From assembly GCF_014926585.1 (NCBI RefSeq), contig NZ_CP045422.1, positions 1,900,501-1,964,500 on the forward strand: a DNA stretch of 64,000 nucleotides, in the 5' to 3' direction. Position numbers and translations under genes: made by a program. Origin of the DNA: Devosia beringensis. Lineage in GTDB: Bacteria > Pseudomonadota > Alphaproteobacteria > Rhizobiales > Devosiaceae. The notes under the pieces are model-generated. The model was not told the DNA's origin, searched no databases, and saw only the letters and a program-made list of their open reading frames with translations. Each line of letters opens with the position of its first letter. Position 1 is the stretch's first letter. Of this stretch, positions 9,541 through 18,165 are shown in pieces.

Positions 9541-9975
9541 TCAGAGCCCGCCCATTTGGCAGATCAGCGCCCATTCGTCGGGGCTGACCTTGGAGACCGA
9601 GAGGCGCGACAGCTTGACCAGTTCAAGCTCGGCCAGTTCGGGCGTCGCCTTGACACTGGCCAGGGTGACCGGCTTGGGCATGGGTTTGACCGCGGCGACG
9701 TCGACGCATTCCCACACCACTTCGCTCTTGGCGTTGAGCTCGGCCGTGTCATCGGGATGGGCGAGGCCGACGATCTCGATAATGCCGACAATCTCCTTGC
9801 CGATATTGGAATGGTAGAAGAAGGCTTGGTCGCCCAGGGCCATGGCCCGCATATTGTTGCGGGCAGCATAGTTGCGCACGCCATGCCAGGCCTCGGTCTC
9901 GCCGCGCTTGGTCTTGGCGACCATGTCATCGAACGAGAAGACATCGGGCTCCGATTTCATCAGCCAGTAGGCCAT
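9541..9975 (-). CDS. EVE domain-containing protein
   Basis: A 144-residue single-domain EVE protein (PUA-like fold; eukaryotic relatives read modified bases). The N-terminus MAYWLMKSEPDVFSFDDM and the stretch GVRNYAARNNMRAMALGDQAFFYHSN are highly characteristic. The ATG at 9975 is taken because it begins the conserved core; an upstream in-frame ATG at 10020 would add 15 unconserved residues and overlap the YciI gene. It lies 5 bases after the YciI gene in the leftward tsaD-gpsA group. The ligand in bacteria is not known. Confidence 0.9.
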   Translation of the reverse strand: MAYWLMKSEPDVFSFDDMVAKTKRGETEAWHGVRNYAARNNMRAMALGDQAFFYHSNIGKEIVGIIEIVGLAHPDDTAELNAKSEVVWECVDVAAVKPMPKPVTLASVKATPELAELELVKLSRLSVSKVSPDEWALICQMGGL

Positions 9976-9980
9976 TGGCG

Positions 9981-10274
9981 TCAGTCCTTTTTGGCCATGT
10001 TGTTGATGGCGACGCGCCAAGGCTTGATTTCGGTGGTGCCGAAAATGCCTTCCTTGATGAAGGGATCGGCCATGAACATGGCCGTCGCCGCTTCAAGGCT
10101 CTCGGCTTCCACCACCATGAGTGAGCCCTCGGGCTTGTCCTCGCCATCCAGCAGGGCGCCGGCCAGGACCAGTTTCTCGCCCAGGGCATGGAGGTGGTCG
10201 AGATGGACAGGACGCGTCGCGGTGCGCTTGTCGCCCATTCCCGGCTTGTCCTTGGCGATCATGGCATAGAGCAT
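9981..10274 (-). CDS. YciI family protein
   Basis: A 97-residue YCII-domain protein with a ferredoxin-like dimeric fold. It starts MLYAMIAKDKPG and carries HLDHLHALGEKLVLAGALLD and the family pattern ADPFIKEGIFG. Catalytic activity is uncertain in most members. It follows gpsA by 3 bases and precedes the EVE gene, so tsaD, gpsA, yciI-like and EVE probably form one transcript. Confidence 0.9.
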   Translation of the reverse strand: MLYAMIAKDKPGMGDKRTATRPVHLDHLHALGEKLVLAGALLDGEDKPEGSLMVVEAESLEAATAMFMADPFIKEGIFGTTEIKPWRVAINNMAKKD

Positions 10275-10277
10275 AAG

Positions 10278-11253
10278 TCAGTCCTCACGTTTGAGCGGGC
10301 GGGCCATCAGGCCGGCAACGACGGTAGCAATAGTAGCCTCTGCACTGAGCACGGCGTGCACGGCGGCAATCAGGGGGGCGTCGACGTCAAGGCTCCTGGC
10401 CAAGGCATCGGCGACAGGCGTGGTGGCAACGCCCTCGGCCAGCTTGGCGCCAGAGGCCATGATCTGCTCCACAGTCTGGCCGCGGCCGAGTTCCATGCCG
10501 AACTGGTAATTGCGCGACTGCACCGAGGTGCAGGTCAACGTCAGGTCGCCCAGGCCGGCCAGGCCGGTCAGGGTCGAGGCCGAGCCGCCCATGGCCGAGA
10601 CCATGCGGGCCATTTCAGCAAAGGCGCGGGCAATCAAAGCCGAACGGGCCGAGGCGCCCAGTTGGGCGCCCTCGATAGCGCCGCAGGCCAGGGCATAGAC
10701 ATTCTTGAGCGCCCCGGCGATTTCGACGCCGATACGGTCATCGCTGGCATAGGGGCGAAAGCTCGGGCCGGCGAGCGCCGCCGCCAGCAGGGAGGTATGG
10801 TCGGCATCGTCACCTGCCAGGGTCACGGCGGTGGGCCGGCCGGCAGCGACGTCGCTGGCAAAGCTGGGTCCGGAAAGCACATAGGGGACAGCATGCGGCG
10901 CCATGTCGGCGAGGATTTCGCTCTGGCGCTCCAGGGTACCGGTTTCGAGCCCCTTGGCGGCCAGCACGACAGGCCGGTGCGCCAGCAGAGCCGGGTCGAG
11001 GGCGGCCAGCGCGGTGCGGCTCGACTGCGCCGGTACTGCCAGGATGACGATATCGGCCGGTCCGGCGATCAGGCTGGCGCGGATGCGCTCATGCAGGATC
11101 TGGTGGCCCAGATAGGCCTGGTTGGTGTGGTGGCCATTGATCTCGTCCAGCTGGGCGGGGTCGCGGACAATGAGGGACACCTCGCGCCCGGCCATGGCCG
11201 CAGCCTGGGCCAGAGCGGTGCCCCAGGCGCCGCCGCCGATGACAGAGACAGTC

Positions 11254-11264
<11 letters not shown>
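10278..11264 (-). CDS. gpsA: NAD(P)-dependent glycerol-3-phosphate dehydrogenase
   Basis: Reduces dihydroxyacetone phosphate to sn-glycerol 3-phosphate, the backbone for phospholipid synthesis. The 328-residue protein shows the Rossmann motif [11 protein letters not shown] at residues 10-20, AAKGLETGT, the SGPSFA motif with [12 protein letters not shown], and the catalytic-lysine region [11 protein letters not shown]. The last signature [14 protein letters not shown] matches GpsA. Its start overlaps the 3' end of tsaD by 11 bases, indicating co-expression. Confidence 0.96.
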
Positions 11265-12333
<1,069 letters not shown>

Positions 12334-12388
12334 GATGAACTGGTTACTCCCTGAAGGGTCTCTCTGCCTACTATAGGACCAAATCACA

Positions 12389-13333
12389 TTGCAATCGCCC
12401 CCTGTCTTCGCCCGAATCGGAACCCGCGGCAGTCCCCTGGCGCTGATGCAGGCGCAGCTGGTGCGCAGCCTGCTGGCGCATGCGCATGGGGTGAGCGAGG
12501 ACGAGATCACCATCGAGGTGCTCTCGACCGGTGGTGATCGCAGCCAGGCCAGCAATGCCAGCCTCAGCGAAATTGGCGGCAAGGGCCTGTTCACCAAGGA
12601 AATCGACGACGCCATGCTGAGTGGCCGCGTCGATATCGGCGTGCATTCAAGCAAGGACGTGGCCACGCGACTGCCCGACGGGCTGGCGCTGGTGGCGTTT
12701 TTGGAGCGCGAGGATGTGCGCGACGCCTTCATGTCGGTGAAAGTGCAAAGTCTGGATCACCTGGCCGAGCGCGCCAAGTTCGGCACCTCTTCGATCCGGC
12801 GGGCGGCGCAGGTGCTGCGGCAGCGCCCGGACCTGCAGATCGTGCCGTTTCGCGGCAATGTCGGCACGCGGTTGCAAAAGCTGATCGACGGGGTGGCCGA
12901 TGCCACGCTGCTGGCCATGGCGGGGCTCAACCGGCTGGGTGAAGGGCATCGGGCGACCGGGCAGATGGATCCTGACCTCTTCATGCCCGCGCCGGCGCAG
13001 GGCGCCATCGGGCTGGCGGTGCGCAGCGATGACGCGCGCATGGCCGCTCTGGTGGCCGCTATCGACCATGGTCCGACCAACCGGGCGCTCAGCGCCGAAC
13101 GCGCCATGCTGGCAGTGCTCGATGGCTCCTGCCGGACGCCGGTGGGCGCACTGACGCGGCTTGACGGCGAGGGGTTGACCCTCAAGGGGCAGATTCTCAG
13201 CCTGGATGGCCAGACCGCCTTTGACAGCGTGGCGAGCGGCAATGATCCCTTCGCTTTGGGTCGCCAAGTCGGCGACGACCTGCTGGCCCAGGCCGGCACG
13301 GAATTTCTGGCCAGATGGGCCGCAGTCACATGA
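12389..13333 (+). CDS. hemC: Hydroxymethylbilane synthase (porphobilinogen deaminase)
   Basis: Polymerises four porphobilinogens into hydroxymethylbilane. In 314 residues it shows [11 protein letters not shown] near the start, [18 protein letters not shown] and the dipyrromethane-cofactor cysteine in [11 protein letters not shown]. The start is a TTG at 12389, since no ATG precedes the conserved [10 protein letters not shown] block. Its stop overlaps the hemD ATG (ATGA at 13330-13333). Confidence 0.95.
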   Translation: MQSPPVFARIGTRGSPLALMQAQLVRSLLAHAHGVSEDEITIEVLSTGGDRSQASNASLSEIGGKGLFTKEIDDAMLSGRVDIGVHSSKDVATRLPDGLALVAFLEREDVRDAFMSVKVQSLDHLAERAKFGTSSIRRAAQVLRQRPDLQIVPFRGNVGTRLQKLIDGVADATLLAMAGLNRLGEGHRATGQMDPDLFMPAPAQGAIGLAVRSDDARMAALVAAIDHGPTNRALSAERAMLAVLDGSCRTPVGALTRLDGEGLTLKGQILSLDGQTAFDSVASGNDPFALGRQVGDDLLAQAGTEFLARWAAVT

Positions 13334-14061
13334 CCCGGATGCTGGTGACCCGACCCGAGCCCGATGCGCAATCGAGCCTGGCCCGGTTGCAGGCGCTGGG
13401 CATCGAGGCGGTGGCAGCGCCGCTGATGGAGCGCGTTGCCATCGAGGTCAGCCTGCCCCCGGCTCATGGCTTTGCCGCCGTGGTGCTGACCAGCGCCAAT
13501 GCCGTGCGCAGCCTGGTCGAGCGCGGCGTGGTGGGCGACTATGCGCATCTGCCCGTACTGGCGGTGGGCGATCGCACGGCGCGTGACGCACAAGCGGCCG
13601 GGTTCACCAAGGTCAGCAGCGCCGCGGGCAGCTTTGGCGATCTGGTCAATGCCATCAGCCTCTCCGGACTCAAGGGTCCGCTGTTTTATCCGACCGGCAA
13701 GCACCAGAGCGCCGACCTCGGCAAGGCGCTGGCGCCGCTGGGGGTGATGGTGGCCACGGCCAAGATCTATGACATGGTGGCCGTGCCGGCCCTGCCGCCG
13801 GCCATCCTGGAAGCGCTGGCAGATGGGGAAATCGACGCGGCCCTGGTCTATTCGCGGCGGACTGCCGAAATCTTTGCGCAATTGACGCAGAGTCTGGAAC
13901 GGACACAGCGCCAGCGACTTGGCATGCTATGCCTCAGTGAGGCGGTGGCCGAGCCCTTGCTCGAGGCGCATTTCAACCGCATCAGCCTGGCTGATCGGCC
14001 TGACGAAGAAGCGATGATGGTCCTGGCGCTGGGTTTTGCCCGCGCGCAAACTGGGCCATAG
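13330..14061 (+). CDS. hemD: Uroporphyrinogen-III synthase
   Basis: Closes hydroxymethylbilane with inversion of ring D to give uroporphyrinogen III. The family is poorly conserved, but the 243-residue protein has the expected start MLVTRPEPDAQSSLARLQALG, VVLTSANAVRSLVE, AVGDRTARDAQAAGF and the late YSRRTAEIF motif. Position directly after hemC with a 4-base ATGA overlap makes the call firm. Confidence 0.93.
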   Translation: MTRMLVTRPEPDAQSSLARLQALGIEAVAAPLMERVAIEVSLPPAHGFAAVVLTSANAVRSLVERGVVGDYAHLPVLAVGDRTARDAQAAGFTKVSSAAGSFGDLVNAISLSGLKGPLFYPTGKHQSADLGKALAPLGVMVATAKIYDMVAVPALPPAILEALADGEIDAALVYSRRTAEIFAQLTQSLERTQRQRLGMLCLSEAVAEPLLEAHFNRISLADRPDEEAMMVLALGFARAQTGP

Positions 14062-14089
14062 TCGGTCATGAACATGAGGACTACCCGAT

Positions 14090-15445
14090 ATGGCGGATAG
14101 CAAGGGCACCGATCCCAAGGCCAACGAGGCCAAGGCCAGTGACGCCAAGGCCGGCGATGTGCGGTCCGGTGCGGTCAAGCCGCCCGTGCTGGATCTGACG
14201 GCACGATCGGTCGGTGCCGAATCGGCAAAGCCGGAGCCGGCCAAACCCGCAGCCGCCACGCCTGGCGCCGCCCCGTCTGCCACCGCCGGGACAGCAAGCG
14301 CCGGCAAACCGGCGGGGACCACCGCGCCCGGCGCCGCGCCATCCGGCTTCGCCGCTGCTGCCGACAAGGCCAAGGCGGGCGACAAGCCAGCTGACAAGCC
14401 CCGGCCGGCCGCGGCCGCGCCCGTACCTGCTGCCGGTTTCGGCTTTGGTGCCGCTTTGGTCGGTGGTCTGCTCGGACTGGGCGCCGCCTATGGCCTGGCC
14501 TATGCCGGTCTCTGGCCCGCGGCGCCAGTCGAGACGGTGGCCGCCGATCCGCGTCTGGCTGCCTATGGCAGGGCGATTCCCGAACTTGAAACGGTTACCC
14601 AGACCACCCAGGCTGAACTGGCTACGCTCAAACAGCGGGTGGCCATGCTGGAACGTGTGCCCGACGCGGATGCACCATCGGCCCCGGCCGCTGGCCCCGA
14701 CCTTGCCGGCGATCTGGCTGCGCTCAGCGCCCGCATCGACAGTCTGGCGCAGGCGGAAGCACCGGCGGTCGACACCACGGCCCTTGATGGTCTGCGCAGC
14801 GATTTTGCGGCGCTGGGCGGCCGGATTGACGAGCTGGCCGCGCGTCTTGGCACGGCGGAGTCGGGCCTGCGTAGCCTCGATAGCAGTGTTACCGAAACGA
14901 CGGCGGCGCTGGCGGCACAGCCCAGCGATATCGGTGCGGTACTGGCTTTGCCGCTGATCCTTTCCGGCTTTGAAACTGCCTTTGCCACCGGTCGCCCCTA
15001 TGAGACCGAACTGGCGGCCTTGCGGTCAGCCGCCCCCGATGCCGTCATCCCCACGCGGATTGCCAATCAGGCGGTGCAGGGCCTGATTCGCCCGGACGAG
15101 ATCGCGCGGCGGTTCGATGCCGTGCTGCCGGCGATCCTGGCGGGCCGGCCCGCCGACCCGAACGCGCCCTGGCAGACCGGGGCGCTTGACTGGTTCGCCG
15201 GCGCGATTGCCCTGCGTCCCACCGACGAAATGGCGGGCGATACGCCCGAGGCGATCGCCTCGCGCCTGATCGGCGCGGTGGAGCGACGCGAATTTGCCAG
15301 CGCGCTGGCGCTGCTCGAGAGCCTGCCGGCGCCGATGCAGGCTGCTGCCGGGGATGTGCCAGCGCTGCTGGCCGAGCAGGCCGAGGCCGAGACATTCCTG
15401 CAGGATCTGCGCGATGCCGCGCTGGGTGGCGAGGTCGCCCGATGA
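14090..15445 (+). CDS. Alphaproteobacterial mitofilin (Mic60) family inner-membrane protein
   Basis: A 451-residue protein with an Ala/Pro/Lys-rich N-terminal region (1-110), one glycine-rich transmembrane helix (about 113-137, GAALVGGLLGLGAAYGLAYA), a predicted coiled coil (about 160-285) and a C-terminal helical domain (about 290-450) of mitofilin type. Mic60 homologues in Alphaproteobacteria lie in the haem gene cluster between hemD and hemY, as here, and have been linked to membrane curvature and intracytoplasmic membranes. The C-terminal signature is recognised by general pattern and context, not by alignment. The stop overlaps hemY by 4 bases. Confidence 0.82.
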   Translation: MADSKGTDPKANEAKASDAKAGDVRSGAVKPPVLDLTARSVGAESAKPEPAKPAAATPGAAPSATAGTASAGKPAGTTAPGAAPSGFAAAADKAKAGDKPADKPRPAAAAPVPAAGFGFGAALVGGLLGLGAAYGLAYAGLWPAAPVETVAADPRLAAYGRAIPELETVTQTTQAELATLKQRVAMLERVPDADAPSAPAAGPDLAGDLAALSARIDSLAQAEAPAVDTTALDGLRSDFAALGGRIDELAARLGTAESGLRSLDSSVTETTAALAAQPSDIGAVLALPLILSGFETAFATGRPYETELAALRSAAPDAVIPTRIANQAVQGLIRPDEIARRFDAVLPAILAGRPADPNAPWQTGALDWFAGAIALRPTDEMAGDTPEAIASRLIGAVERREFASALALLESLPAPMQAAAGDVPALLAEQAEAETFLQDLRDAALGGEVAR

Positions 15446-16818
15446 TCCGCCTGGCATCCTGGATTGTCGGCAGCCTTGTCATCGCGGCCCTCGCCGCCTG
15501 GATGATATCGCTGCCCGGCACGCTGACCCTCGAAGTGGCCGGCTATCGCATGCAGCCGCGGCTGGGTGCGGCGGTGTTCATGTTCATGCTCCTCGCCATC
15601 GTGGTGATCCTGGTCTGGGCTATTGTCCGGCGGATCATTTCGGCGCCCAAGGCCATGGCGCGACGCAGTCGCGAGCGGCGCCGCGAGCAGGGCGTCGAGG
15701 CGTTGAGCGACGCCATGATTGCGCTGCAGGCCGGCGATCCGGCCCGGGCCCGTGCATTGGCGCGCGATGCCCAGGCGCGGCTGCCGGCCAATGCGGCAGC
15801 CAAGCTGCTCGAAGCGCGGGCCGATCTGGCGCTGGGCGACATGCCGGCCGCGCGCGAGCATTACCGGGCGCTGATTGCCGATGACAAGACGGCGCTGGCG
15901 GCGCTGACCGGGCTTTATGACCAGGCAAGGGCGCAGCAGCGGCCGCAGGCGGCGCTGACCTTTGCCCGCAAGGCGCTGACCCTGGCGCCCGGCAGTGGCT
16001 GGGCGGGGGAAGCGGTGTTTGATGATCTGGCGCGGCGCGGGCAATGGGCCGAGGCGGTGGCCATGGTCAATGCCGAGCAGGCCGGTAGCCGGGAAGAGCG
16101 GGCGCGCAAGCGCCGCCGCCAGGCGGTGATCGAAACGGCCCGGGCCCGTGAAGCCGAAACAAGACAGCCCCTGGCCGGGCTCGAACATGCGCTGACGGCG
16201 CTCAAGCTGCTGCCCGATTTCGTGCCCGCCGCGCTGATCGCGGCCCGCATCCACATCAATCGCGGCGAAACGCGCAAGGCGATGAGCCTGCTGCGGCGGA
16301 TCTGGCGCGCCACCGGGCATCCCGACATTGCCGCGCTCTATGCTCATGCCCAGCCGGGCGCCTCGGCGGTCGACCGGCTCAAGCGGCTGGGCGAGCTCAT
16401 CGAGGTGCCGCCGCCGCACCGGGCCGCCGGCATGGCCTTGGCCCGCGCCGCCATCGATGCCTATGACTGGTCGCTGGCCCGCAATGCGCTGGCGCCGTTC
16501 GAGGGTCCCGATGCCACCCAGGGCGTGGCCAGCCTGATGGCCGAGATCGAGGAAGGCCAGAATGGCGACCAGGGCAAGGCGCGTGAATGGCTGGCCCGTG
16601 CGGTGCGGGCGCCACGCGATCCGGCCTGGACGGCCGATGGCATGGTCAGCGATGAATGGGAGCCGGTGTCCCCGGTGACCGGACGGCTGGACGCCTTCGA
16701 ATGGAAGGTGCCGATGACCGCCACCCAGGCGGCGACGGCCCGGGCTGGCGACACGCTACCTACCCAATTGCCGACCCAGATTGCCTTGCCTCTTGCACCG
16801 GCCCAAAACCCGACGTAA
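15442..16818 (+). CDS. hemY: HemY-like TPR protein of the haem cluster
   Basis: Inner-membrane protein of the HemY_N family, 458 residues. Two N-terminal hydrophobic helices (about 3-24 and 40-62) are followed by AMARRSRERRREQGVEALSD, typical for the family, and a long helical TPR-rich cytoplasmic region, ending in a low-complexity tail. This is not the protoporphyrinogen oxidase that shares the name in Gram-positives; its role in haem synthesis is not defined. Four-base overlap with the mitofilin gene indicates coupling. Confidence 0.88.
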   Translation: MIRLASWIVGSLVIAALAAWMISLPGTLTLEVAGYRMQPRLGAAVFMFMLLAIVVILVWAIVRRIISAPKAMARRSRERRREQGVEALSDAMIALQAGDPARARALARDAQARLPANAAAKLLEARADLALGDMPAAREHYRALIADDKTALAALTGLYDQARAQQRPQAALTFARKALTLAPGSGWAGEAVFDDLARRGQWAEAVAMVNAEQAGSREERARKRRRQAVIETARAREAETRQPLAGLEHALTALKLLPDFVPAALIAARIHINRGETRKAMSLLRRIWRATGHPDIAALYAHAQPGASAVDRLKRLGELIEVPPPHRAAGMALARAAIDAYDWSLARNALAPFEGPDATQGVASLMAEIEEGQNGDQGKAREWLARAVRAPRDPAWTADGMVSDEWEPVSPVTGRLDAFEWKVPMTATQAATARAGDTLPTQLPTQIALPLAPAQNPT

Positions 16819-16831
16819 AAGGCCAACCGTT

Positions 16832-16907
16832 GCCGCTTTAGCTCAGTTGGTAGAGCACATCATTCGTAATGATGGGGTCAGGTGTTCGAGTCACCTAAGC
16901 GGCACCA
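16832..16907 (+). tRNA. tRNA-Thr (anticodon CGU)
   Basis: Complete cloverleaf: acceptor stem GCCGCTT/AAGCGGC (16832-16838, 16897-16903), D-arm with GCTCAGTTGGTAGAGC, anticodon stem CATCA/TGATG with loop TTCGTAA (anticodon CGT at 16865-16867), T-arm AGGTG-TTCGAGT-CACCT, discriminator A and encoded CCA at 16905-16907. It decodes ACG. Confidence 0.97.
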
Positions 16908-17223
16908 GTTTTTTCCCCCATCCACGCCCCGTCGCCGCCCTTGCCAGTGAGAGCCGGAGCGATATTGTCCGTGTCCCTCAGACCAGACCGGGACTTCCCG
17001 GGTCAATGTTGGGCGGTGCGGGCGCCGTTTTGGGGCAGCAAGGGCAGTGGCGCGGCCAGGCGGGATCAAACTTTAAGTCTTGGTTAACTGTATTAAGCCT
17101 TTGGCCAAAAATACCTAATTGGCCGGGAACTTGCACGGACCGACTACCGCGCCACGGGCACCATTTGATTGTCTGCGTTAATTCAAGTTTAATGATACCA
17201 ACAGTTTAGTTGGAGCTTGTCGG
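16908..17223 (+). promoter_or_regulatory. AT-rich leader upstream of rpfF-like gene
   Basis: No gene is seen in this 316-base gap. From about 17070 the base composition turns AT-rich, unlike its surroundings. It holds a GGCCAA/TTGGCC inverted repeat (17103-17108, 17119-17124) and a small CCAAC/GTTGG inverted repeat just before the rpfF-like start. These could be operator or leader elements; that is inference. Confidence 0.4.
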
Positions 17224-18153
17224 ATGAACCTGGGTCTCCAGCAGCACGCGCCTGACGACACGCCATACGAGTTTGCCGTCGAGGTCCCCGACCTTGTACC
17301 CGCGACGACATCGGAAATTGCCCGTTTCTGGCCAGAGCTTGGCCAGATCGACTGTGCCCATGACATCTCCAACGCGACCTTGTGGAGTTTCATGGATTTT
17401 CGCGGGCGGCCTTCCTACAATCTTGACCTGCTGGCCGATTTCCATCGCTGGCAGGACAATATCCGGGCCCTCAAATCGGCGCACCCGCCTTTGCTCAAAT
17501 ATGTGGTGCTGGGCTCGCGCCAGCCGGGCGTGTTCTGCTTTGGCGGTGATCTCGATTATTTCCTCGACTGCATCGGCCGGCGCGATCGTCAGGGGCTGAC
17601 GGACTATGGCCTGTCCTGCGTCAAGATCCTGCATCAGAACTGGAGCGCGCTGAACAGCGACATCATCACCATTGGCCTGGCCCAGGGCGATGCCTTGGGC
17701 GGCGGCTTTGAATCGCTGCTGTCCTTCGACGTCATCTGCGCCGAAAAGGGCACCAAGTTCGGCTTTCCCGAGCAATTGTTCGGCCTGTTCCCGGGCATGG
17801 GCGCGCTGTCCTTTCTGGGCCGCAAGCTGGGCTTTGCCAAAGCCGAGTGGATGGTGCGCAGCGGCAAGATGGTGACGGCCGAGGAACTGCATGCGCTCGG
17901 TCTCGTGCATATCCTGGCCGAGCCCGGCAAGGGCGTGACGGCGGTCAGCACCTTCATCCAGAAAAACAGCGCCCGCCACGCCGGTCAGCTGCAGATGCAT
18001 CGCGCCAGCAAACGCGCCAACCCGATCCCCTTTGACGAGCTGAGCGACATTGTCGATCTGTGGGTAGAGGCCTGCATGCAGCTCGAGCCGCACAATATGC
18101 AGGTCATGCGCCGGCTCGTCGGCGCCCAGTCCAGGATGGTCGGCACCGCCTGA
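17224..18153 (+). CDS. rpfF: RpfF-type DSF synthase (crotonase superfamily)
   Basis: Predicted bifunctional crotonase that makes diffusible signal factor (cis-2-unsaturated fatty acids) from acyl-ACP. The 309-residue length fits RpfF rather than ordinary enoyl-CoA hydratases (about 260). The two catalytic glutamates are both present, Glu163 in DALGGGFES and Glu183 in GFPEQLFGLFPGMGA, with the same 20-residue spacing as Glu141/Glu161 of Xanthomonas RpfF. The N-terminal extension and WSFMDFRGRPSYNLDLL also match. The ATG at 17224 follows TTGGAGC. It faces a PAS-GGDEF-EAL gene 12 bases away. Acyl specificity cannot be told. Confidence 0.85.
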   Translation: MNLGLQQHAPDDTPYEFAVEVPDLVPATTSEIARFWPELGQIDCAHDISNATLWSFMDFRGRPSYNLDLLADFHRWQDNIRALKSAHPPLLKYVVLGSRQPGVFCFGGDLDYFLDCIGRRDRQGLTDYGLSCVKILHQNWSALNSDIITIGLAQGDALGGGFESLLSFDVICAEKGTKFGFPEQLFGLFPGMGALSFLGRKLGFAKAEWMVRSGKMVTAEELHALGLVHILAEPGKGVTAVSTFIQKNSARHAGQLQMHRASKRANPIPFDELSDIVDLWVEACMQLEPHNMQVMRRLVGAQSRMVGTA

Positions 18154-18165
18154 CGTCCCGGCCGC

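Noticed and set aside
12334..12732. N-terminal extension of TsaD
   Set aside because: It runs antisense over hemC and has no similarity to TsaD; the GTG at 12333 has a ribosome site and the standard N-terminus.
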